64,000 bases of DNA. Origin: Aplysia californica. Its lineage: Eukaryota; Mollusca; Gastropoda; Aplysiida; Aplysiidae. The notes under the pieces are model-generated. The model was not told where the DNA came from, did not search any database, and worked only from the letters and a program-made list of their open reading frames with translations. Below, piece after piece: positions 1 through 10,686 of this stretch (positions are counted from its first letter, which is position 1; the number at the start of each line of letters is the position of its first letter). The position numbers and the translations under genes are program-made. The stretch lies in NCBI RefSeq assembly GCF_000002075.1, contig NW_004797534.1, positions 126,847-190,846 of the forward strand, read 5' to 3'.

Positions 1-280
1 GGAATCTGTTTTTCAATAGACATTTACACTTTGCCACCACAAGGCTCATATAGTAAAAAAAACCTTGCCATCAAAGGCAACGGCATTTTGGGGAAAATCC
101 AAAGATCCAGGGTGGTAAACATCGCCAATTAGCGAGATGTGACAGAAAAATGTTAAAGGTGCTAAGCAAAAAAACAAAAAATTGATTAAAATAGCCAAAC
201 CAGCGGAAAAATGCCAGTTTCTTCAATTTCATGATTTTGGCGAGTGCGTTATTTCACCACGATGCCTTACACATTGTGTG
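1..280. mobile_element. Long-TIR foldback MITE, copy 1 (right half only)
   Basis: The window opens inside this element. Its right end (GCGAGTGCGTTATTTCACCA, then CGATGCCTTACACA) matches the right ends of copies at 31.75, 36.56 and 48.41 kb (GACGAGAGCCTGATTCCACC, then ACGCTGTCTCACATA). The upstream part also matches (AGCAAAAAAACAAAA, CAGCGGAAAAATG). Confidence 0.6.
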
Positions 281-339
281 TTTTGATTTGTGGCGGCAAA
301 AGGGTACTGTGGCAATCTCTTGAAATGCATTATTATGTA

Positions 340-830
340 AATGATACTTTACTTTATCCGTCCTCTTGTACCTCTAGGGCGTCGAGGGGAGAAAGAGCTT
401 CCTGCCTCTAGCAAGTTTGATGGCCTGGCTGGGTGGGATATTGTATGTTCTCAGGGTGTCGTTCACACCATGCAGGTCTTTCTTGGTCTTCCTCTTGCCT
501 TGTACCCTGATACTTTCCTTTAGTAGGCTTTACTGGTGAGCTGGTTAGGTGCCATACGTGTGAGATGTCCAAACCACCTGATTGTTTGCCTTCAAATGTA
601 GTGGAGGACAGGTGTTGTTCCCACCATTTCTCTGATCTTGTTGTTTCTGACCATGTCCCTTCTGGTTTTGCTGACGGCTCTCCTTAGACATCTCATCTCA
701 CAGGTGGTTATCTTACGTTCCAGACTTTTGGTCAGGGTCCATGTCTGGCACTGGTAGGTCAAAGTGGGGATGAAGAAAGAGTTAATGAGCTTGGTTTTGG
801 TCTCAATGGGGTAAATGATATCAAATGCTT
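340..830 (-). mobile_element. LINE relic, C-terminal end of the reverse transcriptase ORF
   Basis: Minus-strand conceptual pieces read KTKLINSFFIPTLTYQCQTW, CLRRAVSKTRRDMVRNNKIR, IRWFGHLTRM and ARGRPRKT, the usual C-terminal tail of non-LTR reverse transcriptases. Stops and frame changes interrupt it (for example after LHYI and after TSKAY). It is 5'-truncated and of the same family as the relic at 4.26-4.74 kb. Confidence 0.75.
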
Positions 831-1373
831 AAAACAAATTTGTTATGCACGGTCTGCAAGGATAACCATGGAATGTACTGATCAGCTGAAAGAAAAATTG
901 TGTGAACTTGTGTGGGTTTTCAATATTAAATGATAGAAGACTACATATTATTTATTGCCCACTGTTAAAACATTTTTGGAACAACAGCCCTTATTCAATT
1001 CGTCCTTGAAAGTTATCACTGGCTTACTAATATCTTTAATCAGCTGCTTGATACCTGAGTTTGTTTGTTCCAAGAATTAAATTGTAAAAGATGGTGCCTT
1101 TCTATTACACTCTTAATAAATTTGAAACTAACAGTTGTCTGAACACTTAGCCAAATTCATACAGTATTTCTGATAGCTTCAATTTGTTTTTTTCTTTTAA
1201 AGTTGAATTGTTCTTGTTATAGTCTTCGGGGTAACAATAAAGGCAAATGCATTACTAACATCCCTGGTCTTTTTTAGTCTCCGGAATTGTGTAATTCTAA
1301 CAGTTTTCTGACTTTGCAGTGTGGTTTGTTTTATTTTCAACCATATCTCTATTTTCTAAAATGCCTTTTTCAG
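831..1373. other. No gene recognised (intron of ECH1 paralog 1)
   Basis: AT-rich sequence between a LINE relic and the penultimate exon. I searched for the EIDIGLAAD and CIGGG exons of ECH1 here and found none. Confidence 0.6.
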
Positions 1374-2515
1374 TCGCATATTCCCTGACAAAGAAGCAAT
1401 GATGGCAGCAACTGTAGAATTGGCTCAAACTATTGCTTCAAAAAGTCCTGTTGCCATCCAGGGGTCAAAGATCAACATGGTCTATTCAAGGGATCACTCA
1501 GTTCCAGAAGGCCTTGAATACATGGTGGGTTCTGTTTACTTTTTAGTGCTATGTCTCTTAAGAGCAGTGTTACGGTCTTATGTGGGTAGTTACAGGGTGC
1601 TCTTGTTTGATTTGCTCCTTCTTTCCTGTCAAACGTCTATTGTCCTAATCTGTCCTTTTTTGTGTGAGTTTGTAACTTTTGTAACACTGCTAATCTTAGG
1701 CACATATATCATCTAACTGTGTTACAAATGGACATCTGCGTACAGTCCCGTAATACCATGCCTTAGCGCAAAGGACGTATGGTCCCCTAGCGCCAAACAC
1801 TATGGGGGCGTACGGTCCCCTAGTGCCAAGCGCTATTGGGGCGTACGGTCCCCTAACAATAGCCATTTCTATTTCTCTGTCTATAACCCGTTTCCAGAAA
1901 AAGTGCTACCTAAATAATTAAACTCCTTCACCTGTTGTTTACTATTGACCTGGATGTTCAGGGGACTATGGTTTGGGCTCACTTTCATAACTTCTGTTGT
2001 TGATGTGCTTATTTTCGTGTCAAATTTCCCACAGCTGTTGTTCAGTTTGGTAGTATGATTTTGGAGGCTTTGTTGATTTGAATGAATAAGACATTGATGG
2101 TCTGCAAACAGAAGTTCATTTAGAATTTCCAGGCTTTGATTTGCTTCTTACATTATTGTGTCCATATGGATATTATATAAAGGAGGGAAGATAAAACACA
2201 TCCCTGTCACACACTAGACCTTACTTTGAACCAGTCTGCATTGCCTTCCTTTGTTCTTTCTAAGCTACTGCTGTTGGTTTATACAGCAAGTATTTTCAAT
2301 AAAAAAGGTTCATGATTTCATTCATAATATATTCGTTCACAAACGGGGATTATGTGTTCCAGTGAGCGGATGGGTCTGTTTATTATATTTTTCCCTTTTA
2401 TTTCCCTTTTCTTCCTCAGGCCACCTATAATAGTGCCATGCTCCAATCTGAGGACACAATGAAAGCTGTCATGGGTTTGATGACAAAGGAAACGCCTGTC
2501 TTTGCCAAACTATGA
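1374..2515 (+). CDS. ECH1: ECH1 paralog 1, last two exons (partial gene)
   Basis: C-terminal part of a delta(3,5)-delta(2,4)-dienoyl-CoA isomerase, the enzyme that moves double bonds during beta-oxidation of odd-position unsaturated fatty acids. Exons are 1374-1524 (after a TTTTTCAG acceptor, donor GTGGGT) and 2420-2515 (after CTTCCTCAG), ending in TGA. The first encodes SRIFPDKEAMMAATVELAQ... and the second ATYNSAMLQSEDTMKAV..., ending VFAKL. Against the complete copy downstream, the 151-nt exon matches at 41 of 51 residues and the last exon at 24 of 31, with identical exon lengths and phases, so this is a tandem duplicate and not a processed copy. The terminal AKL is an accepted variant of the SKL peroxisomal signal (family knowledge). 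The other exons must lie left of the window: none was found in bases 1-1373. No lesion is visible in the two exons. Confidence 0.93.
1588..1727 (+). repeat. 3'-hairpin-tailed retroelement fragment (family C), diverged copy
   Basis: Shares GGGTGCTCTTGTTTGATTTG and CTCCTTCTTTCCTGTCAAAC with copies at 5.42, 26.58, 30.87 and 52.83 kb. The tail (TTAGGCACATATATCATCTA...) is a decayed version of their 3' stem-loop. It sits 60 bases after the exon of the first ECH1 paralog. Confidence 0.6.
1768..1862. repeat. Minisatellite, about 33-34-bp unit, nearly three copies
   Basis: Units read GGACGTATGGTCCCCTAGCG..., GGCGTACGGTCCCCTAGTGC... and GGCGTACGGTCCCCTAA. It lies in the last intron of the first ECH1 paralog. 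Confidence 0.75.
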
Positions 2516-3057
2516 TTTGGATTTTTTATAATGATTTGACTTTTTTTTCAATCAATTCTGATTTTGTGGTAGAATAATGACTGCTTTGGAAATGTTTTGG
2601 TGTAAGCTATATGTTAAAATAAGAAGTCTGTTGCTGAAGATAAAACACACCATTGAGATTACGCTTTTTCCAGAGCTTTGGGGAATATTGTCACTTTCGA
2701 TCTTCTGAGGGTGAGGAAATCTGTTCATTAAATTTATTTGAGACAGCTGTATGGCAGAAGCTAAAGCACTCTTTATTAGTGCGTTGTTGGGTTTTTTTGT
2801 ATTGCATTTTTTTTTTCAAATTTGCTGCAGACCATGTCACTCTATGAGAATACTTGTATGTTACCATAGTAAGAAAGTGAAACTTGAAGAATGAGATTCT
2901 AGATACACAAGTATTATTGTGAATTACAGTAGGGTCCCTGCTTAGAGAAGGAGGTGATTTTTTTATGTTTGTATAAATCGTTTTTAAACAATTTTTTTCT
3001 TGACAGAGGAAAATTAATCCCGGTATCTGATTGAAAAAAAAAATAATGATTGGGTTA
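2516..3057. other. 3' flank of ECH1 paralog 1
   Basis: Likely holds the 3' UTR; ATTAAA at about 2728 is a possible polyadenylation signal. No coding signal is visible. Confidence 0.35.
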
Positions 3058-3873
3058 CAGTGGAACTTGGATTCAACGAGCTCGGATTCAACGAGATGAG
3101 ATTGATTCCCCGGTTTTTTTTCTTCTTTAAAATCAATAAAAATAACCCAGATTCAACAAGCACTTAAATCAGCGAGCTCAGATTCAACGAGTTCGCTTCC
3201 AAGGTGAACAACCTCCGCAGACGTGGCTTCGCTCATTTTTCTTCCAGAACGAACTTTATCTATTCCCTGAAACCATCCATTGCACCTGCATCATGAACCA
3301 TCATTTACCTAGCCGATTGCATGCGACAAATCAGCAGCCTTTTTTCATACCAACACATGCATTGTTGACACACGCACGTGTCTACTCTGGCGTGTGTCGG
3401 GGTCGGATGGGCAGCCTGCACACGTGTGGCTGTGTGTGCATGTCGGGGGGGGGAGGGGGCACTAGCGGTCCGTACGTTGAACGTCGCAGATACAAACGCG
3501 TCAGTCTTTTTTTCCCTCTCGGCAACTGATCACTAATACAATGATAAGCTTGTCTTGACGTAGATCTACATAATGAATTGTGCGCTGGTGTATGGAATCA
3601 AAAGTTGCTGTACGCTAGGCTCTATACAGCAACACAACTTTTTGGTAAACAATCGAGATAACTCAGGCGTATGCATTTGAACGAATCGGGTCCTTTTTTA
3701 CACTGCTCATAATATGCAGACATTTCATGCACTGCTTGTGACTTCTCTTTATACATTACTTGCTCAGTGCCTGTAATTATCTACTCAAAACCTCGTGTTT
3801 GCTATAACGAACACTCGGATTCAACGAGATTTTAGGTCAGTCCCGGCAACCTCGTTGAATCCAAGTTCCACTG
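3058..3873. mobile_element. pogo/Tigger-like MITE, 816 bp, TA flanks
   Basis: Perfect 23-bp terminal inverted repeats begin CAGTGGAACTTGGATTCAAC at 3058 and end at 3873, with TA on both sides. Inside are further copies of GATTCAACGAG. The TIR style (CAGTGGAAC...) and TA target are those of Tc1/mariner-pogo elements. No transposase reading frame is seen, so it is non-autonomous. Confidence 0.85.
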
Positions 3874-4255
3874 TATCATAATGTGAATATTGCATGAAAA
3901 TAAAATCAACTGATATTTGAACATGTACTTGATATAAAGTTTCAAGAAGCTGTACATACTACAAGTGTGAAAGTATGTATCTATTCTGTGTGAGTTCTGT
4001 TCAGTTGCACTGATTATGCACACTTTTTTGTTTGCTTATTTAATGAATGGGTCAGGCTGTTGATTTTGGAATGAATGAGAACCATGTCTTGGTCGATAAT
4101 CCAGTACATGATAAATTGTCTGTCAATTCAGATCAAATAAAGAATGTCGTCAACAGGCTATGATAATGGCTCACTGCTTATGTCAAACGTTAACTTTTTC
4201 CTTTTACTTTTTCCTTCCTCTGGTTTTCTTAGGATGTCGATGGGAGGTGCAGGTT

Positions 4256-4735
4256 TCAGTCCTGTGCTAGGTGTGTAGCGTCTGTGATAGATATTTTATG
4301 TTGTTCCAGGACCTTTTTAACCCCATCCAGCCAAGTCTTTCTTGGTCTCCCTCTTGATTTGAAGCTGGATTCTCGGGTGTTGTAAGCTCTAGCCGCTAGT
4401 TGTTTCTGGGGCATTCTGGTTAGATGTCGAAACCGTTTGACTCTTTGACACTCTATGAATTTTATTACTTGTGGTATTCCGGTTTGTAGACCTATGGTTT
4501 CGTTTCTTATGCGGTCTCTTCTGGTGACGTTGGTGGTTTTGCGGAGACACATCATTTCGCTTTCATTGATTTTTTTTTCTTGTACCTTGTTTAGAGACCG
4601 TGTTTGGCACTAGTTTGTTAATGTTGGTATGAAGATGCTATTGATCAGCTGGGATTTCACTTCAGTTGGGATGTTCTTGTGACTGAGCAGGGGTGCTAGC
4701 TGGTAGGTCACTGCATTTGCCTTCGTAGTTCTTGT
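4256..4735 (-). mobile_element. LINE relic, C-terminal reverse transcriptase region
   Basis: Reads in one frame from about 4555: MMCLRKTTNVTRRDRIRNET, then VKRFRHLTRMPQKQLAARAY and RGRPRKTWLDGVKKVLEQHK. Upstream the same strand gives TEVKSQLINSIFIPTLTN followed by a stop. This is the C-terminus of a non-LTR retrotransposon ORF2, 5'-truncated. It lies between the two ECH1 copies and is less decayed than its relative at 0.34-0.83 kb. Confidence 0.85.
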
Positions 4736-5039
4736 TTCTATAATTTCTTTGTCCATATGTCCATCTTATGTGTCAGACGTTAAATAAGTTAATAAATTGG
4801 AACTGACCTACCTTGTTCTTGGAACGGACCCTCCTTGACATATTTTCTTGGAACGGGCCCACCTTGACACATTATTTTCTTGGAAGGACCCACTTTGACA
4901 TATTTATTGACCAATGGCTTAGAACCATGTAATGAAGCTAGATCTTCAAAACTTCATGCCAGTTAATTTACAAGAATAAGAAAGAAATCACCATGAACTA
5001 AGTCGTGAAAAGAAATGAAATCATTAAGTGGTTGTTGTT

Positions 5040-5082
5040 TGTTGGGTTGTTGTTTTTTTTTGGGGGGGGGGGGGGGGGGTTC
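5040..5082. repeat. Poly-T/poly-G tract
   Basis: GTTGTTTTTTTTTGGGG followed by a G run of about 18 bases. Low-complexity sequence. Confidence 0.8.
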
Positions 5083-5309
5083 AAATCAATCAGACTTATC
5101 AGGCCATTATCGTAGCATGTTGACTGTCTCTGAATTCATCCTATTTATTTGCCTTTGTTTGTATGGAGCAGGGGTTTTTTTGTCTTGTGCAAAGTGTTTG
5201 TTTGTTGGTAATCTTCTCTTTGAGTTTGATTTTTACTGCAGGCACAGGCCCTATCTTTTGTCACTTTAAAATGATAACGTACTTTCTGCCTGAAGGAAAG
5301 TATGCTGTG

Positions 5310-5675
5310 GGTAGTTGATGGGTGCTCTGGTGTGGTTTGCCACTTCTTTCCTATCAAACATCTATCGTCCTGTCTCTCCTCCTGCTATTTGTGCTTGTTA
5401 CTCTCTTGGTAAAACCTCAAATGTCGATGGTTGGAGGGTGCTCTGGTGTGGTTTGCTCCTTCTTTCCTATCAAACATCTATCGTCTTTATCTCCCCTCCT
5501 TCTGTTTTTTGTTTGTTACCCCCTTGTAACACGTCTAATCTGCGGCACTTATATGACCTTATTGTGTTGCAAGTGCCGTAAAACTCTTACCAAAATAAAA
5601 CAAACAAAAAATCCCACCTCAAATATTCAGCACTTTTGACCTTATTGTGTTGCAAGTACTGTAAAACTCTTACTA
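5310..5675 (+). repeat. Family C retroelement fragments, three pieces head to tail
   Basis: Piece 1 (about 5310-5418) has the GGGTGCTCTGGTGTGGTTTG body without the tail. Piece 2 (about 5424-5600) has body and tail, with the stem GGCACTT at 5544-5550 pairing with AAGTGCC at 5571-5577, then GTAAAACTC. Piece 3 (about 5625-5675) is tail only. The bodies of pieces 1 and 2 are nearly identical. Confidence 0.75.
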
Positions 5676-5802
5676 CTGAATCTTATTTAATCTGTACAAA
5701 TTCCCTCTTTTGACACATATGACATATTCTATACCTTGTATTTTCCTCAACTAAATGCATGGTCCCTTCTTCTGAATTCACATAGTTCACTCTGCAAAAC
5801 AC

Positions 5803-5995
5803 CAGCACCTATGGTGAAGCAGTTAGGCACTTCGCTGTCATACATAGGAGACCCAAGTTTGATTCCTGAGTGCGGTGTATTTTATCAAGTATCTTGGTCT
5901 TTCTGCTGGGATGTTGTATCTGATCTATCTCAGCCTGGGTTGGCCCTGACAGACAGGGTCGGAAGCCCATCTCCTAAATGATCTTAATTATATTG
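5803..5995 (+). mobile_element. tRNA-derived SINE (family D)
   Basis: A tRNA-like head has an A-box-like GGTGAAGCAGTTAGG and a B-box-like CAAGTTTGATTCC, 40-50 bases apart. A non-tRNA body (CAGCCTGGGTTGGCCCTGAC, AGACAGGGTCGGAAGCCC) follows. It cannot be a tRNA gene because the acceptor stem does not close. Confidence 0.6.
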
Positions 5996-6189
5996 CCAGA
6001 GGAGTGAAAATACCTTTTTTAAAATAAAAAAACTGCCAAACCAGTCTGAGTCAAACTCAATGGCTGAGGCTGGACGGAGTAAAAACTTCACTTAACCCTG
6101 AACTGCTAAAAATAGGCTTCACGAACCTGCTTGCAGAACCTTTTCTTCACCATTTTTGTTCTCTCAACCCTTCTTACCCACATTTACAA

Positions 6190-6225
6190 ACACACACCCA
6201 TGCATGCACACACACACACATGCAT

Positions 6226-6258
<33 letters not shown>
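6190..6258. repeat. (CA)n microsatellite with ATGC interruptions
   Basis: CACACA runs broken by CATGCATG. The Thr/His-rich reading frames across it are artefacts of the repeat. Confidence 0.95.
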
Positions 6259-6260
<2 letters not shown>

Positions 6261-6485
6261 TGCACACACTTATATTTAGGCATCTTCACACAAATACATG
6301 CACCCGGTACTTGAAGTACACACTCCACCCTGGAATGAAATGGACAGATTGTGCAACATCGTTTTTCTTTTGACCATCGCTTCCCAAAGATGTTTGAAAT
6401 ACCCAGTGTGTTGATTGTTGATCTCTGCCAAAGGTCTCTGCTGACCAGTAAATGTACGAGAAAAGAAATTTCATTTGGTCAGTCA

Positions 6486-6680
6486 GTGGGCACCTCATTA
6501 GCTCAGCTGGTATTATGCTAGGCTACGGAAAGGAATGGCCTTGGTTCAAATCCCAGACTGGGCGTTCTTGACCTTGAGTTGTTGTGTGGAGTTTTCAAGG
6601 CTTTCAACCCATTTGGCTCCATCCTTTCAGAGACGGACGGACGATTCGGAGGACCTGCCTCTTAAATAACATAATAATTG
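6486..6680 (+). mobile_element. tRNA-derived SINE (family E)
   Basis: The head has A box TTAGCTCAGCTGG and B box GGTTCAAATCC, followed by a body with GACGGACGGACGATTCGGAG and CCTGCCTCTTAAATAA. This is a typical deuterostome/mollusc tRNA-SINE layout. Confidence 0.7.
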
Positions 6681-6990
6681 TTGATAGGAGCGGTAAACCC
6701 ATAACTCACTTTATACTTTAGTCAGTATTATTTTGCTTGATACCTATTTTCAGTGACTTTTGTTTTAGCAAACTACGACTGATGATTAGCTGCTTAAAAC
6801 TTTTATCATATATGCAATTGGTAGATTTTATTCTAACAGCTTTTCAAGCAGACCTGAGAACTGTCAAATGAATACGGTTGAAACTTTAAGTTTACGATTG
6901 CCACCCATTGTCTCAGACTAAGAGAAACGTGACCATCCTAGACAAAACTGATCAAAATGAAGAAAACAAACCATTCTCTTCTAAATCTAA

Positions 6991-7157
6991 GGGCCTGTCC
7001 CCGTGGTTTTATGCACCCCACATAATTTAGCAAAGTTTGATCATTTTTTGCTTAATTTCTGATTATTTTCCTTTATCATTCTTTGTTAAAATTAGAATTA
7101 ACAGAATCGCATAATTTCACATTTTTTCTTGCCTAAAACGACGGGGACAGAAGGGCC
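6991..7157. mobile_element. Short palindromic MITE, GGGCC termini
   Basis: GGGCCTGTCCCCGTGGTTTT on the left is complementary, with small gaps, to AAAACGACGGGGACAGAAGG and GCCC on the right. Harbinger elements often start GGGCC, but a shared 3-bp target duplication could not be shown. Confidence 0.45.
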
Positions 7158-7319
7158 CAACAGGTCGAGGCCGTCGCAGTTTCAGGACTGCTGTAATTAT
7201 GCCTTTTATTTGATTTTTTTTTTTTTTTTTTTTTTTTTTAATGTTTAAATTTTTTGGTAATGCAGAAATGGAGGTTTTGTGGCAGCTGTAAGTTGTAAGT
7301 TCAATTCTACAGAACTTAT

Positions 7320-8142
7320 CTAGCATCTGCGTTTGTCGCGGCCGCGATTTTTGGCATTTTTTGGTCCGCGAATCGCTGCCGCAATTTTTGCATTTTTCAA
7401 AAAAGACAAAACAACAAAGCTACTTCATAACATATTAGACACGTATTTTGATACGTTTTAAGACATCCATGTGTATCTATTTTCATGCGGAGAATATAAG
7501 TACATCACATTACATACTTTATGTATTTATATATATATTGCTGTCTTGTATTTTTCCTTCTTTGTTGTGTTTTAATTTGTTGGTTAGCTAATTTTTCTAA
7601 AAATGTTCTGAGGATTTGTTTTTCTTTTTTTGTGTTTCTACAGCGTGATGTCATTTAATTTGATGCTGTTCCTACCCTTTTAGAAATATAAATGTGTTAT
7701 GTTAGAGTAGAGCCTGTCTCCACCAAAACCGAATACTGACACTGGCACGCCCCAATTATGTGTAATTCCACAATTTACTTGTAATATCCTGTAGGCCTAC
7801 TTTTTCTTGAAATACATACGTTTAGGGTTAAAACAGCCAATCTTCGGATAGATGGACACGCGCCCTAATTTGTTAATTTTTGTGGTTATTTTTCCGTGCT
7901 ATTTTAATTTTGATTTCATTCTGTTTTGAAACCTTTATTTTTCACGTTTTTACACTCTGGGTGGCGACAAATGATATTCTGGATGCTTAAAACAGAGCAC
8001 AAGAAATTATGGTGCTATTAATTGTTACCTCTATCAACATAATATATTTCTACGTCGTCACAGAGAGTTGAAAGCTTGAAAATTAATGGCAACATTTTTT
8101 GGCAACTTTTAGACAAAAAATGGCAACAAACGCAGATGCTAG
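7320..8142. mobile_element. MITE, CTAGCATCTGCG termini, 6-bp target duplication
   Basis: CTAGCATCTGCGTTTGT at the left end is repeated inverted as ACAAACGCAGATGCTAG at the right end, and ACTTAT flanks both sides (7314-7319 and 8143-8148). It is AT-rich inside, with no coding capacity. Confidence 0.75.
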
Positions 8143-8574
8143 ACTTATAAGGTACCAGATGAGGAAAACTGTGTGGTGAGGGGTAAAACAAAGGAAATGT
8201 GTTCAGGGAAGACAGGCTGCTTCAGGAAGTTCATCATGTTGACGACCATTAATCACTGACTGGGTAAAAAGAGCGACTGCTGATTGCACTTTTCGTGAAT
8301 GGTTAGAGTTGTGGGAGAAGCTGAAGGATTATCAGTTCACACGCTTCCCTCACCAGCAGCTGGAAATGTACTACACTTACTGACATCAACTTTTGTGGGC
8401 GGAGCTAAAGAATTATATTATGACAGTTCACACACTTCCCTCACCACCAGCTGAAAATTTGTTACCAACTGACATCAACGTGGGTTTACCGTGGGAAGGA
8501 ATACTACGCAACATGATCAGTTCATTCATTGGAGGGACTACATGTAACAATAACGACAGAAGAATGGATTATGA

Positions 8575-9118
8575 CGGTACGTCCACGCGTCTGGGGCCAA
8601 TACATTATGGCAACGCATCGGGCGATGAGAGATTCGTGAGGCCTCGCTGGGGCAGATTTAGGGGGCTCATATTTGCGGAAAGTCCGGGTTCGAGCCTTGG
8701 TTAAGACACGGATTCCCCCCGGGGCGGTGCCACTGACTGAAGTGTCTTTAGGCCATTCCCAAAGGGGGGGACATATCTCGTTCAAGCATAGTAGAATTGT
8801 AAATGGGCTGACTCATATCACGTTCATAACTGTATGTGCCTGATCTACAACAGGGAACTGCTGCTTTTTCTTTCCTGGTCCTTACTATTGTCATTTTCCT
8901 CTACTTCTTTTGTATGTTTGTCACTCCCTTGTGACCTGCTGCTATTTTGGGGTGCCTTGATAGTCGAAGCAGACCTTGTGCTGTTGAAGCTAGAGAGGTG
9001 AGAAGTCTAAGTCTGATTCCCTGTAAAGACTTCTCTGTTGACACCCACCCCTTGGCGCTCATATATGACCTTATGCAGTTGCGAGCGCCGTAGAACCCTC
9101 TACTATAAAAAAAATATA
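8575..9118 (+). mobile_element. SINE (family B), near full length with 3' stem-loop
   Basis: B-box-like GGGTTCGAGCCTT near 8686 is followed by a body that reappears at 46.89-47.23 kb (CACTGACTGAAGTGTCTTTA, GGGGTGCCTTGATAGTCGAA). The tail has GGCGCTC (9054-9060) and GAGCGCC (9083-9089), a perfect 7-bp stem around a 22-base loop, then GTAGAACC and an A/T-rich end. The 5' boundary is uncertain. Confidence 0.7.
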
Positions 9119-9650
9119 TATATATAATCATTTTAAAAGACACGGATTTTTTTCGCCCCCTCCTGCACAGCCAGCAGTAATGGGCACCTGACTTCGAGTT
9201 GGAGAAGTAAATAGGCGGCGTGGAAAAGAACTGGCCACCCTACCACAATATGCCGAAGGCCCAGGAAGTTGTCTCACTAACAAGGCTCTCTCCAATGACT
9301 AGATCAGATGCGGGAACAACTTTACTTTTTACTTTATTTGCTGATAGTAGAATAATTATGAGCCCTTCCTAAAACCTCAGCACGGAAAAGGGGACAACAG
9401 CCTCAAACGGCGTTTCACAAGCTTTTATTGTGTATCTTGAGAAATCAACACTGACCAGAAAACTGAAACTTTCCTTAAAATTTTTAAAAATTGATTTCAT
9501 CAGTATTTGTCAATCTTATGACATAACGTTCACGACATGTCTTACTCACATTCAGTGTGCTTTTAGGGTACAGATTTAAACACTTACTGTTCACTTTTCA
9601 AAATTGCAACATTCAAGAAGTAGACATACATGTATATATCATGTAACTAA

Positions 9651-9651
<1 letters not shown>

Positions 9652-9714
<63 letters not shown>

Positions 9715-9720
9715 AACACA
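9652..9720. repeat. (CA)n microsatellite
   Basis: About 30 CA units with a few AAACA interruptions, next to a minus-strand SINE. Confidence 0.95.
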
Positions 9721-9734
9721 TACCTACATACATT

Positions 9735-10229
9735 TTTAAAACAAATTTGGTAAGCGTTTTACGGCGCTCGCAACTGCATACCCATGAGTTATGAGCTTGC
9801 GGGAAACATTAAAACTTTTCAGTCGGTAACAAATTTTGAATTTTGCCCGGGTGGCGGCCGAGGCCTACTCTTATCGATTTTAGACCACCAAGGGATCTTT
9901 AACGTGCGCAACTTGCACACGGGCCCTCCGAGATTGTTCACCCTTGTCCGAGAAGGCTAGGTGTACATCTTTCCTATCAGAACATCAGGAGCCAAGGAGG
10001 AGCAGTAGAAAGATGAAGAAAGAGTCAGGAGCCCAGCGAGGAGGGGACAAAGGAGGTGATTATGAGAGGGTGGAGACGAAAGTAGACGACAGAACATTGC
10101 TAGGGAGCAGGAAAGGAGGTGAAAGGAGACAATTTTGAGAAGAACATTTTTCGGTCGCTACCTGGATTCGAACCCAGGACCTTTGAATGAGAGGCCACCA
10201 CCGTAAACCTCTAGGCCACGAGAGCCCCC
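9735..10229 (-). mobile_element. SINE (family A), minus-strand copy
   Basis: Reading the minus strand, the tRNA-like head is GGGGGCTCTCGTGGCCTAGA followed by B box GGTTCGAATCC. The body matches the 20.2 and 50.35 kb copies (GGTGGTCTAAAATCGATAAG), and the tail is the 3' stem-loop GAGCGCCGTAAAAC. It lies just upstream of the ECH1 coding start. Confidence 0.8.
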
Positions 10230-10660
10230 ATACATAAATATCATATAGTATATCAAATATATATATATATTACGGACGCTGATTCCGAAAGGGAAATCCG
10301 TTTTTAGCCGCAATAATTATCTTAGACATTTTACACACAACGTTTAGCCTCTTCAAAATCTGACCCACTTTGTTAAAAAAGTTAAAGCTTTGGCAACAGC
10401 CAGTCGTGCCCAGCATTGCACACAAGTGATTTTTAAAAATACAAAACATAGGCCTAGTGTCTGTATACATCTGACATCTAAAACGAGCAAAAAGACATGA
10501 GCTTTCAAAATGGGGCACAAACTTATGAAAACACCGGTTATAAGACAGGGGAAGCTACTCTGGATAACTAATTATTCTACTTTCTATTTCATTTGTGATG
10601 TAGTGTTTATAAATAAAAATATCAAAGTCCATCCTTTTTCACCCCTTCATTCATCCTTTA

Positions 10661-10686
10661 CATTGCAGGCAGTAGCAACCGACAGA
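10661..10686 (+). promoter_or_regulatory. Splice acceptor and 5' UTR start of the first ECH1 coding exon
   Basis: A pyrimidine-rich stretch ending CATTGCAG (AG at 10667-10668) precedes GCAGTAGCAACCGACAG and the start codon. This suggests that the coding exon begins with an 18-base UTR segment and that a noncoding first exon lies further upstream, not located. Confidence 0.45.

Noticed and set aside
1374-2515. Upstream ECH1 exons as a processed pseudogene
   Set aside because: The intron between the two exons is kept at the same position and phase as in the complete copy, and the frame is intact.
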